Origin: Platanthera guangdongensis
Lineage: Eukaryota; Streptophyta; Magnoliopsida; Asparagales; Orchidaceae
Length of the DNA: 64,000 bases
Reading direction: 5' to 3'
NCBI GenBank assembly: GCA_039583875.1
Contig: CM077162.1
Coordinates: 111,013,808-111,077,807, forward strand
Below the pieces are notes generated by a model that was given only the letters and a program-made list of their open reading frames with translations, did not search any database and was not told the DNA's origin. Of the stretch, positions 29,711 to 39,794 are shown one piece after another. Position 1 is the stretch's first letter. Each line of letters begins with the position of its first letter. The position numbers and the translations under genes are program-made.

Positions 29711-31251
29711 ATGGGGGGGTGGGGGGTGGGGATCGAGGCAGCCCTAAAGGCTAGCCTCCATACTATGTATCGTCGGAGCATAGCCTCGACGTCACAATCC
29801 CCTCCCCCGGATGAGAAAATCACATTTTCGAGAAAGGACATGCCAGACCATGAAGACTCCTTCTGCGACGCACTGGTGATCGGGACCGACATTGAGAAAT
29901 TCACGGTATCGCGGATCATGGTTAACAATGGGAGCTCAGTAAATGTTATTTTCAAAAAGGCGTTTAACGAGATGAGGGTGGAGGCCCGGAGGGTGATGGC
30001 AGCAGACGGACCGTTGTTTGGATTCTCAGGAGAGAGGAAGGAGGTCGAGGGGGGAGTGGGACTCCAAGTAACCCGGGGGGGGGGGGGACTATCCAGGAAC
30101 TGCCGTTTCGTCATAGTGGATTCCCCCAGCAGTTACAACGTCATTTTTGGACGCCCCTTGATCAGTGCTTTTAGACGTGTGTTGTCCTCTTTCCACCAAT
30201 GCCTGAAGCTCAATGCGGGAGGTACTCAAATCAGAATACGGGGAGACCCGAAGGTGGTCAGGGAATGCTACGTGACGGCGGTAAACACCATCTCATGGCA
30301 GGGAGAGGTTGAAGAGATGGAGAAGAGGATGGAACAATGGCAGCAGGAGTTTGGTAGCGAAGCAAAGGAGGAAGAAGAAAGAGAGGTTGGAAGAGAGGGA
30401 GAAGTGGTGATGGTAGGAAGCATTGCGGGGGAGTCGAAAACGGCGGGAGAGAAGGATGGAGAGACGGGGATGGAAGAGGAGGAAGAAGAAAGAGAGGTTG
30501 GAAGAGAGGGAGAAGTGGTGATGGTAGGAGGCATTGCGGGGGAGCCGGAAACGGCGGGCGAGAAGGATGGAGAGATGGAGGTGGAAGAGGAGAGGTGGTC
30601 GAAGGAAGGTGAGGGGAGGAGGAAAGAAAAGAGAAAATGGGGGAAGCAGGAGGGTGGCCCGGAAGGGAGGCCCGGCTGCAAAAAAGAAGAGTTACGCTAC
30701 TGGAAGGAGGGAGCACTGGCGAGCTGGAGATGGAGAAGCTTGGGGAAGAAATGATTGTGACTGTTATGGAACACGAGGCAACATGTCAGGAGGCAGAAGA
30801 ACAGGATGTGCGGGGAGAACAGGAGAAAGAAGAGGAGCCGTCAAGGCTGATGGCGACCGTAGAGGTACTAGAGATGGAGATCTTCACCAGAGAAGGAAGA
30901 AGAGAGAAGATAAAGGTCAGCGACGAGCTCAGTCCAGAAGACAAGGAGGAGATCAAGGCATGTGTGCAGAGGAATATTGACGTCTTCGCTGGGAGCGCGG
31001 CTGACATGCCGGGAATCGATGCGGACGTGGCCTGGCACCGTCTCAATCTCGACCTCAACACTCTCCCAGTGCAACAGAAGAAGAGGGTCATCGCCTCCAA
31101 GATGGTCGAACCCATTAGAGAGGAGGTAGAAAAGCTGCTTAAGGCAGGGTTTGTGCCTGCCTGTAAGTATCCGAGATGGGTGAGCAATGTTGTAATTGTT
31201 AAAAAGGGGGAGGGTAAGTGGAGAATGTGCGTAGATTTCTCTCTTAAATAA
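29711..31251 (+). pseudogene. Inner Tat protease and start of RT
   Basis: Protease: RIMVNNGSSVNVIF, where the catalytic aspartate of the D-N/T-G triad has become asparagine (NNGSS against DNGSS in the outer copy), then PLFGFSGERKEVEGG, a glycine run from the poly-G tract and SSYNVIFGRPLISAF. A linker with a 37-residue tandem duplication follows. One frameshift (about 30650-30750) leads to ELSPEDKEEIKACVQRNIDV and the RT entry YPRWVSNVVIVKKGEGKWRMC. A TAA at 31249-31251 with a shift interrupts DFSLLNK-type sequence. Confidence 0.85.
30371..30592 (+). repeat. In-frame 111-bp tandem duplication in inner Tat
   Basis: Two adjacent units of 111 bp (37 codons) each encode EEREVGREGEVVMVGxIAGE followed by a KTAGEKDGE-like end. 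Exact codon-multiple length keeps the frame. Confidence 0.85.
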
Positions 31252-31252
31252 A

Positions 31253-32194
31253 GTGTGTCCTGAGGATTGCAACCCTCTGCCTCGAATCAACGCGCTGGTT
31301 GATTCAGCCGTCGGTTTCTCACTAATGAGTTTTCTAGACGCGTTTTCAGGATATCACCAAATACGCATGCACCCTCCGGACGTCAAGGACGTCACCTTCG
31401 TCACAGAGGATGGATGTTTCTGTTTTAACATGATGCTATTTGGGTCAAAAAATGCGGGTGTGACGTATAAAAGAATGATGGATCGGATCTTCCGAGAGCA
31501 GAAGGGGCGGTACCTCGAGGTTTATGTGGATGACCTGATGATCAAAAGTCGGGACCTCAGATCTCACGTTTTGGATCTTGAGGAAACCTTTGGAACCTTA
31601 AGAAAATATAAAATGAGGCTCAACCCCCTGAAATGCGTTTTTGGAGCCAGTCGGGGAAAGTTCCTCGTGCATTTTCTTACCCCATCCGGAGTAGAGCCTA
31701 ATCCCGATAAGGTGAAGGCAATTCTAGAGCTGGAATCTCCCAAGAATGTCAAGGAAGTTCAACGTCTCACCGGCAGGCTGGCCGGACTAAGCAGGTTCCT
31801 CTCCCGAGCCGAAGAAAAATGCTTACCCTTCTTCCGGACGTTGAGATGGGGTAAGAAGTTCGAATGGATCCCGGAGTGCGAGGAAGATTTTCAGGCGCTA
31901 AAGCAGCAGCTCACCCGAGCGCCTCTACTCCAGGGACCGAGGGAAGGGGAGGTCTTGTTCTTATACCTAGGAGTGGGGACCGGGGCCGTGAGTTCGGTTC
32001 TCGTACGAGAGGAAGGGAAAAATCAATTCTCAATCTATTACGTAAGCAGGGTCATGAAGAAGGCGGAACTCGGATACTCAATCCTCGAAAAACTAGCATT
32101 TGCTCTCATTGTATCGGCCAGGAAACTTAGGCCGTATTTTCAGGCTCATTCGATTCAGGTGGTGACGGATCACCCCCTCCGTCGCATCATGTAG
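31253..32194 (+). CDS. Inner Tat reverse transcriptase - RNase H segment
   Basis: RT fingers and palm: CNPLPRINALVDSAVG, FLDAFSGYHQIRMHPPD, FGSKNAGVTYKRMMDRIF, catalytic VYVDDLMIKSRD (about residues 90-101). Connection: EVQRLTGRLAGLSRFLSRA. RNase H: FLYLGVGTGAVSSVLVREEG, AELGYSILEKLAFAL and SARKLRPYFQAHSIQVVTDH, ending at a TAG (32192-32194) where a sense codon is normal (LRRI.Q.P). One long open frame; only the edges are broken. Confidence 0.9.
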   Translation: MCPEDCNPLPRINALVDSAVGFSLMSFLDAFSGYHQIRMHPPDVKDVTFVTEDGCFCFNMMLFGSKNAGVTYKRMMDRIFREQKGRYLEVYVDDLMIKSRDLRSHVLDLEETFGTLRKYKMRLNPLKCVFGASRGKFLVHFLTPSGVEPNPDKVKAILELESPKNVKEVQRLTGRLAGLSRFLSRAEEKCLPFFRTLRWGKKFEWIPECEEDFQALKQQLTRAPLLQGPREGEVLFLYLGVGTGAVSSVLVREEGKNQFSIYYVSRVMKKAELGYSILEKLAFALIVSARKLRPYFQAHSIQVVTDHPLRRIM

Positions 32195-32197
32195 GGG

Positions 32198-32755
32198 GTG
32201 GAACACCCTGGAAGGTTGGTGAAATGGTCAATAGAGCTCAGTGAATTCGACCTCACTTTTACTCCTCGGTTTGCCATCAAAGCACAAGTGATGGCCGACT
32301 TCCTAGCGGATTACGTGGTTGAGATCCAAGAGGCCGAAGCACCCCCTCGAGCGGCTTGGAAGATGCTGATAGATGGAGCGTCAGGAAAAAATTCCTTTGG
32401 AGGAGAAATGATCTTGATAAGTCCAGAGGGGACCAGAATTGAGCAAGCTTTGAAGATCCACTTTACAATCACCAACAACCAAGCAGAATATGATGCGATC
32501 ATCGCAAGGCTCAGGTTGGCTCGGGAGTTGGGCATACAAGACATTAGGGTCTCCACGGACTCTATGGTGGTTGCAGGCCAGATCAGAGGGGAGTTCGAAG
32601 CGAGGGAACCCACCCTCCAGCTGTATCTAGGAAAGGTCAAAGAAATCATCAGGCAGTTCCGCAGTTTTTCGATTCAGCACGTCCCGAGGGATGAAAGCAC
32701 TCAAGAGGACCAGCTCGCCAAATATGGCCTTCGAGCCGGAGGAACGGTGACGTAG
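32198..32755 (+). CDS. Inner Tat second RNase H (archaeal type)
   Basis: After LVKWSIELSEFDLTF (tether) comes MLIDGASGKNSFGGEMILI with the first catalytic aspartate, ITNNQAEYDAIIARLRLA with the glutamate, and DIRVSTDSMVVAGQI with the second aspartate. FSIQHVPRDESTQEDQLAKY supplies the last acidic pair in a diverged form (usually ENxxAD.LA). This extra domain is typical of plant Tat elements. A TAG ends the frame at 32753-32755. Confidence 0.9.
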   Translation: MEHPGRLVKWSIELSEFDLTFTPRFAIKAQVMADFLADYVVEIQEAEAPPRAAWKMLIDGASGKNSFGGEMILISPEGTRIEQALKIHFTITNNQAEYDAIIARLRLARELGIQDIRVSTDSMVVAGQIRGEFEAREPTLQLYLGKVKEIIRQFRSFSIQHVPRDESTQEDQLAKYGLRAGGTVT

Positions 32756-32788
32756 ATTTTCAGGTCGTCCATAGAAGAGGGAGAACTC

Positions 32789-34063
32789 ATGGAGATAAAC
32801 CATCAAGGGTCCTGGATGGACCCCTTCATCACTTTCTTGACCTCGGGACAACTTCCTGAGGGTGATCTCGATAAGAAGCGGGTCAGGTACAAATCAGCAT
32901 ACTACCTGTTGAAAGATGGGGCATTATACCGCAAGACGTTGTCGGGTCTGCTGGCTCGATGCGTATCTGAGGAGGAGGTTTTGAGGGTCCTGGAAGAGAT
33001 CCATTCAGGGGAATGTGGGATTCACTCAGGGAGCCGGACTTTAGAGGGGAGAGTGTTAAGGCAGGGGTACTTCTGGCCTACCCTCATGAAAGATGCAGAA
33101 GAGTTCGCAAAAAGATGTCAAAAGTGTCAGGAGTTTGCCCCCCTCCAACTCCTTCCCGCACAAAGGCTACGAACGATCACGGCTCCCTGGCCCTTCGCAA
33201 TATGGGGGCTAGATCTGGTGGGTCCTTTTCCCAGGCTAGTGGTCAGAGGAAGTTTCTTTTGGACATGATAGATTACTTTTCAAAATGGCTGGAGGTGAAG
33301 GCGTTGGCCAAGGTGACATCACATGTGGTCAAAAATTTCGTATGGAGAGAGATCATCTGTCGGCATGGGTTGCCACTGGCCATCGTAACTGATAACGGAC
33401 CACAATTTGCTAGTAGAGAATTTGTGGACTTCTGCATCCGGCTGGGCATTGACCTCCGTTTTGCCTCGGTTCATCATCCACGGAGTAATGGACAAGTAGA
33501 GGCCGCAAACAAGATCATCGTTAATCTTTTAAAGAAGAAGATGGAGAACCTGAGGGAGAGCTGGGTGGAACAGCTCCCTTCAGTTCTCTGGGCCTTGAGG
33601 ACCACACCAAACACCGTCACGTGAGAGACCTCATTTAAGCTCTCTCATGGCTCGAGGCTGTCATACCAATAGAGTTTGAGGTCACAACAACAAGAGTAGC
33701 CGTTGCAAGGGAGGGAGACGAAGGATTGATGGCAGAGAACGTGGAAGAGCAAAAACTCTCTCTTGATCTCGTGGAAGAGCTCAGAGATTTGGCGATGGTC
33801 CGGCAGGAGGAGGTCAAGCGCCGGATGACGAGGTACTTTGATAAGCATATAAGGATCAAGCAGTTCCAGAAGGGTGATTTGGTTTTCAAAAAGGTGGATG
33901 CAGCGGGCAGAGGAGCCTCTGTAGGAAAGCTCAATTAAAATTGGGAAGGTACTTTTGTCGTAAAGGAGGTCTGGAAATCGGGAGGGTACCACCTCCAAGA
34001 TGTGGACGGGGTATCCCTTGAACGCGCCCGAAGTGACGATGACTTAAAGAGATTTTATCCATA
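32789..34063 (+). pseudogene. Inner Tat integrase, broken
   Basis: Zinc-binding: EIHSGECGIHSGSRTLEGRV and CQKCQEFAPLQ. Core: FAIWGLDLVGPFPR, then a shift near 33230 to LDMIDYFSKWLEVKALAK, IVTDNGPQFASREF and HHPRSNGQVEAANK with the catalytic glutamate. A TGA near 33622 and a one-base loss near 33655 interrupt SLAYGSEA-type sequence. The rest (LVFKKVDAAGRGASVGKLN) ends at TAA 33936-33938, where a tryptophan-containing block should follow. Homology runs to about 34063. Confidence 0.87.
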
Positions 34064-34180
34064 ACATTATTCGTTCATTACATTTTTTATCGTCCAATAC
34101 TTGTAATTTTGATGTGGCCTTCTAATATGATGAAATCGCTGGTGTCTTTTTTCATGGCATTAAAGGGGAAATGGAAGCAA

Positions 34181-34762
34181 GGAGACCCCGAGCAGACCGG
34201 CTGACCAGGCTCTCATCTAGCTGGCAGGACTGTACGCTCACTCGGTGGTTGGAGATGGTTTGGAGAGGAGACCCCGAGCAGAACGGCTGGCCAGGCTCTC
34301 ATCTAGCTGGCAGGACTGTAGGCTCACTCGGTGGTTGAAGATGGTTTGGAGTGGAGACCCCGAGCAGACCCGCTGACCAGGCTCTCATCTAGCAGGCAGG
34401 ACTGTATGCTCACTCGGTGGTTGGAGATGGTTTGGAGTGGAGACCTCGAGCAGACCCGCTGACCAGGCTCTCATCTAGCTGGCAGGACTGTAGGCTCACT
34501 CGGTGGTTGGAGATGGTTTGGAGTGGAGACTCCGAGCAAACCCGCTGACCAGGCTCTCATCTAGCTGGCAGGACTGTAGGCTCACTCGGTGGTTGGAGAT
34601 GGTTTGGAGTGGAGACCCCGAGCAGACCCGCTGACCAGGCTCTCATCTAGCTGGCAGGACTGTATGCTCACTCGGTGGTTGGAGAAGGTTTGGAGAGGGG
34701 ACCCCGAGCAGACCCGCTGACCAGACTCTCATCTATCTTGCAGGGTTGTAGGCTCACTCAAA
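34181..34762 (+). repeat. 86-bp tandem repeat array of inner Tat
   Basis: Seven copies start at 34181, 34267, 34353, 34439, 34525, 34611 and 34697: exact 86-bp spacing with few substitutions. The unit starts GGAGACCCCGAGCAGACC and contains CCAGGCTCTCATCTAGCTGG. It lies between pol and the antisense gene, as in other Tat elements. Confidence 0.95.
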
Positions 34763-35203
34763 GACAAGTCAAGTGGTAAGAGCTCACGAAGAAAGATGCC
34801 TATATTTATCATGAAATTGACGGAAGATCCCTATAAGAAAGAGGGGTTGGGGCAATACAAGTGAGGATGAGCACTTCAGACTGGCGTTCTGTGAGGGGGG
34901 TCTCGCCCGTAGCGAGCGAGTAGTCACTATCAAAGGCACCGGTCTCGCGCAGAAAGGGGGGATTTATCGTAAGCAGCAGTTTGGTCTCTGGGCTCTACTC
35001 GCGCTGGGTGCATCTCACGGCGAGACGAGAGTAAAAGGGCAAACTATCTCGCGCGCGGCATAGGTGTAGAGAAGGCCAACGGCCAGCGCCCTAAGTTAAC
35101 TTTCATGCAAAATAGCAATGGATAAAGCGCGATGAAATAAAGAGAGCGAAAGGTTATAATAAAGAGCTCTTTGTTTATCACAGAAAGAAGAAGCATCTCA
35201 CTA
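34763..35203. other. Inner Tat spacer
   Basis: No gene seen. Contains several GGTCTCGC / CTCGCG-type short motifs and leads into the 3' end of the antisense gene. Confidence 0.5.
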
Positions 35204-35279
35204 TCAGAAAACAAATTTTACAAGTACATGAGACGAAAAAGAAAAGGGGGGGGGGGAGTCCCAAGACTCTGACATCCTT

Positions 35280-36027
35280 TCACTCCTCGTCACTGGAGGC
35301 AGAGCTGTCATCCGTCTCGCCATACAGCTGGGGGACCAAGTCGCGGACGGTGACCGTCTCGGCATCGTCCCTGACCACCCCCAGCTCCATAATCTTGAGG
35401 ACGAGCACAGCCGTCTTGATGTTGGCGTCTCGGCAGATGACGTCGACCTTGTCGAGGGAGTAATGAGTTGGCGGGGGAGCTTGGAATGGATCTGGGTGGA
35501 GCACGGTGCTGTCCAGGAGACGGGCATTCTCGGCCTTAAATTTCTTGTTCTCCCCCTCCAAATCCGCAATGCGCGAGCGCATTCGATCGGCCGTCTGGCA
35601 TCCTGCAAGAAAGCTCAGTCAACCAAAGTCCAGGGAAAGCTAACAAGTAAAACTGGCGAGTGGCAATTAAAAAGCTTACCACGCCGCCCTGGCTTCGGAC
35701 GAGAAGGTTGTCGGCGACTGCCAGCCGCTTCTCGAGGTCATTTGACTTCTCGCGTTCCGCGGCAAGTCTGGTCTCGGTCTCTTTCCACTTCTTGTTATTG
35801 AAGACCAGGCGACGTGAGATGCAATGCGAGAGCTCCATGGAGCGAAGTTGGGCGTGAGCAATCTTCAAAACGAGGTCTCGCGACAGCTCGTTGTCGAAGG
35901 GCTCTGCCCCAAGACCACCATAAAGCCCATACCCGAGGGAGAAGGCATGTCTGGTGGGTGGGTCTTGCTCCTTCCAGGAGGGGAGGAGAGTAGACACCGA
36001 CACTCGGTTGGAGTCTTTCTCGCACAA
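35280..36027 (-). CDS. Antisense gene of inner Tat element (spliced, 5' truncated)
   Basis: Opposite to pol. Exon from 36027 down to about 35680: FSLGYGLYGGLGAEPFDNEL then a coiled coil (ETRLAAEREKSNDLEKRLA). An intron of about 90 bp follows: donor GTAAGC near 35676, acceptor TTTCTTGCAG near 35604, or the second AG 8 bp on, which restores frame. Exon 2 continues the coiled coil (RIADLEGENKKFKAENARLL) and ends with an acidic tail (ETDDSSASSDEE, stop at 35280). The same layout, coiled coil plus acidic end, is seen in outer gene B. Upstream exons fall in the deleted region. Function unknown. Confidence 0.6.
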
Positions 36028-36108
36028 AAGTACCAGCGTAAAGGTTCAACCCCGTTTGAACCTTGAACCTTTCCCTCCGCCGATTCGATGTCCGGTTCGG
36101 TTTTCAAA

Positions 36109-36899
36109 ACCTTGGTTATTATGTTCCTGCGATAACTAGAAACATCATTTCTATTTCATGTTTGAACATGATTGCATTCTCTTTTATTATCAAGAACTGT
36201 TGTTCCATATTTAGGAATGATGTTTGTTATGTTGTAACTCAAATGTTTAATGGTTTGTATATTTTGAACATAGACCATCTGATTTATAATATGAAAACTA
36301 CTAAAAAACTAAAAACGAATAACTCAAATCCTATGTACCATTGGCATTGTCGTTTATGCCATATAAATGAGAAACGCATATCCAAGCTCCATAAAAATGG
36401 ACTACTGGATTCATTTGATTATGAATCATTTGAGAGATGTGAATCATTTTTATTAGGCAAGATGACTAAAATCTCTTTCACTAGTTTTAATAAAAGGGTT
36501 GATGAACTCTTGGGTATAATACATACTGATGTATGCAGACTCATGAGTTCTATAGTTAGAGGTGGGTACTTCTACTTTGTTATATTTACTGATGATTTCA
36601 GTATATATGGATACATGTATCTTATAAAGTGCAAATCTAAAACCATTGAAAAGTTCAAAGAGTTTAAGAATGAAGTAAGGAATCAGATGTGTAAGAGGGC
36701 TAAAGCACTCCGATCTGATCGAGGTGGAGAATACCTAAGTCATAAGTTTCGTGATTATCTAAAGGAGTGTGATATTGTATCACGGCTCACTACACCTATA
36801 ACGCCACCGCATAATGGTGTGTATGAGCGGAGGAATCATACTTTGTTAAACATTGTACGGTCGATGATGAGTCATGCAGATTTGTCTGTTTCCTTTTGA
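36109..36899 (+). pseudogene. Copia B protease end and integrase N-terminal part
   Basis: Homology to copia A resumes at about 36109 with VPAITRNIISISCLNMI (protease C-terminus), then NSNPMYHWHCRLCHINEKRI (integrase zinc region; TGG here where copia A has a stop). The core aspartates lie in IIHTDVCRLMSS and LRSDRGGEYLSHKF and the glutamate in HNGVYERRNH. It ends at TGA (36897-36899), where copia A has WGFALETA, again TGG to TGA. Confidence 0.88.
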
Positions 36900-37430
36900 G
36901 CATTTGCTCTAGAGACTGCTGTTTTTACACTAAATCGTGCTCCAACGAAAATGATTCTAAAGACACCATATGAGATATGCACTGAGAAGCATCCTAGTAT
37001 ATCTTTCATAAAGATTTAGGGTTGTGAGGCATACGTGAGACGTCAAATGCATGACAAACTGGAACCCAAATCATATAAATGTTATCTTGTGGGGTATCCT
37101 AAGAAAACTATAAGGTACTACTTCTACTTACCGTCTGAGGGCAAAGTATTTGTCGTGAGAACTGGTTTCTTTTTGGAGAAAGAGTTCTTATCCAGAAATA
37201 CTACAAGGGTTGAACTTGAAGAAGTTCAGGAACCACAAATAGTGAATGAACCAGAATTAGAATTTAAGCAAGGACTACAAAATATTGTAGCTAGAAAACC
37301 TTCTCAGAAAAAACAAGTCCTACGTAGATCTGGTAGACATAGATCTGAGCCTGAGAGATATGGATTTCTCGTGTCTCAAATAGGTAATGTGTTGCTTATG
37401 GATCATGATGATGAACCTGAAACCTACTAA
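36900..37430 (+). pseudogene. Copia B integrase C-terminal part
   Basis: Continues with ALETAVFTLNRAPTKM, a TAG near 37018 in place of TGG (KIWGCEAYV in A), then MRRQMHDKLEPKSYKCYLVG and the C-terminal RRSGRHRSEPERYGFL. It ends at TAA 37428-37430. Same order and length as copia A. Confidence 0.87.
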
Positions 37431-37439
37431 GAGCCTATG

Positions 37440-38989
37440 AGTAGACAGGACTCCGAGAAGCGGCTTGAGACCATGAAATCTGAAATTGACTCCATATATG
37501 CAAACCAAGTTTGGACCGTGGTGGAACCACTTGAAGGGATACAACTCATAGGGTGCAAGTGAGTCTTCAAGAAGAATACCGACATGGATGAGAATTACAG
37601 ACATTCAAAGGTCGATTAGTGGCTAAAAGTTTCACGCAAATTCATGGTGTTGACTATGATGAAACATTTTCCCATGTTGCGATGGTTAAGTCCATCAGAA
37701 TTCTGTTTTTATTGATGCGTATTATGACTACAAGATTTGGCAGATGGATGTCAAAACGGTTTTTTTAAATGGAAACTCCTTCAGAAGTGTATATGACACA
37801 ACCTGAAGGTTTTGTATCTCCAGGTGAAAACATTAAAATATAAAAGTTGCAAAGATCCATTTATTGATTAAAACAAGCTTCTTGAAGTTGGAATATTCAT
37901 TTTGATGAAAAAATAAAAGAGTTTGGTTTTATCAAGAATGAAGATGAATCTTATGTTTACAAGAGAATTAGTGAGAGCATTGTTGTCTTCCTGATATTGT
38001 ATGTGGATGACATACTACTGATCGGGAATGACATTCCGACACTGCAAGTTGTTAAGAACAACCTAGGGGTCTGCTTTTCTATGAAAGACTTGGGCGAAGC
38101 GACTTACATATTTAGTATTAAGATTTATAGAGATAGATCAAAAAAGTTGATGGATTTGACCCAAATTACATATATTGAGAAGGTGTTGAAACGGTTCAAC
38201 ATGTTTGAATCTAAGAAAAGAATCTTACCCATGTCTCATGATTTGAATCTCTCTAAGGACCAGTGTCCTAAATCATTGGAAGATAAGGATCGCATGAAGT
38301 TGATTCCATATGTTTTGGCAATTGGATCAATCATGTATGCAATGATATGTACTCGACCTGATGTCTATTATGCTTTGAGCATGACTAACAGGTATCCGTC
38401 TGATCCCGATGATATTCACTGGATAGCCGTCAAGAATATCTTAAAGTACTTGAGAAGAACCACAAATACGTTCTTGGTATTTGGTAGAGAGAAAGAACTC
38501 GTTTTAAAAGATAACACAGATGCTAGATTTCAAACTGATAGGAACGACTCAAAGTCACAGTCAGAGTTTGTATTTTTCCTAAATAGAGGAGTTGTTAGCT
38601 GGAAGAGTTCCAAGCAGAAGACAGTTGCTGTTTCTACAACTGAGGCCGAGTATATTGACATTGCTAATACGGCGAAGGAGGTTATATGGATTAGAAAATT
38701 CATCAGTGAGCTTGGTGTAGTTACTAACATTATTAATCATGTAGTTCTCTATTGTGACAATAACTGTGCAATTGCACTTGCTTCGGAACCTAGATCTCAT
38801 CAGCGCTCCAAGCACATACTACGGCGGTTCCATCTTATTCGTGAGATTGTCGATTCAGGAGATGTGAACATTTGCAGAGTATCGACTGGAGAAAATATTG
38901 CAGATCCACTAACAAAGCCTCTTGCAGAGAGAAAGCATGATGATCATGCTAGATCAATGGGTATTAGATACCTGAATAATCAACTCTAG
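37440..38989 (+). pseudogene. Copia B reverse transcriptase - RNase H, broken
   Basis: 37440-37990 holds the RT N-terminal half with several stops and indels (a TGA near 37561 for TGG, shifts near 37592 and 37715-37785, stops near 37868 and 37885). From 37997 a 330-codon frame is open: VDDILLIGNDIPT, TYIEKVLKRFNMF and YTDA-equivalent DNTDARFQTDRND. It runs on through SWKSSKQKTVAVSTTEAEY and LYCDNNCAIALASE to GIRYLNNQL at 38989. Confidence 0.9.
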
Positions 38990-39783
38990 TGGGAGTTTTG
39001 TGAATTATGTGTTTGTCGGTTGTTGTAATTCATTTGATGAATATTGTACTGTACATTTCATTTTATATTTATGACAACTTCTTTAATTATGTCAATTTAT
39101 TTCTATGAGATAGATTAATTAACGTGAAAAATGATCACATAATGTTACCTTTCATCGGATTCAAGTTGATGACTTGAATATAAGGGCCTATGTTCTTAGA
39201 AGATTCATTCTTAAATGGTCCCTGGTCGGTGTATCATCTTAAAAGGTAAGGGTGATGATGATACGTCAAGACTAGCATGTGCGTTGACTGATTACCGGAT
39301 CTCACAGGTCATGATATTGTGATATCAAGTCATCACATGGGTACTTGTTAGTGAAAAAGTTATACTGGACAGACCCGCCATGAGAATAATTTGTGAATTG
39401 TTATATGAACGTGTCACAAGTAGGTCTCAAGTGACAATGGTGTTTGTGGTTCTTTCACATGAAGTTACAGCATTCATCAAGTGAGGAAGAGCGTGCTTTG
39501 ATGTAATTCAAAGTCTTTCTTGAGAAAGGTTGATGATAAATGTGATTATTGGGTACGTTATGAGTCATTTGGGTGTTTGTGTGTAGACAAAAATGAGATT
39601 TGTCATCCTATATAACAGGAGTTACATTCATGGGCCCCTTGATGAAATGAGACTAAGAAATGCATGGTCATGCTTGGTCATAATAGCTTATTGAGTTTTA
39701 AACTCTTATTGCTTAGGGAGCAATGATGTATTACTAGATGCCGTTCATTGTTTATGAAACTTTTGTTTGATAATTTCAAGATC
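38990..39783 (+). other. Copia B 3' non-coding region
   Basis: About 800 bp between the pol stop and the polypurine tract, AT-rich, with no open frame of note. A purine run AGTGGGAG at 38988-38995 just after the stop is a false polypurine tract; LTR homology starts only at 39795. Confidence 0.7.
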
Positions 39784-39794
39784 AAGTGGGAGAC
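39784..39794 (+). promoter_or_regulatory. Polypurine tract of copia B
   Basis: AAGTGGGAGAC directly before the 3' LTR start. Confidence 0.8.

Larger units (their letters stand above)
27526..36108 (+). mobile_element. Inner Tat-lineage Ty3/gypsy element (3' end deleted)
   Basis: 5' LTR, gag, protease, RT, RNase H, aRNH, integrase, an 86-bp tandem array and an antisense gene are all present in Tat order. It starts with TGTACAACC directly after copia B LTR sequence. Its 3' LTR and the 5' end of its antisense gene are missing. Around 36050-36108 a short unmatched stretch joins it to copia B protease, so a deletion removed both the right end of this element and copia B's leader and gag. Confidence 0.88.

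Noticed and set aside
30258..30716. Serine/proline-rich minus-strand frames over the inner Tat linker
   Set aside because: Shadow of the GA-rich acidic linker duplication; unlike the true antisense genes they do not sit after pol and have no coiled coil.
38988..38995. AGTGGGAG taken as the copia B polypurine tract
   Set aside because: LTR homology with 26613 begins only at 39795, after a second purine tract at 39784-39794.
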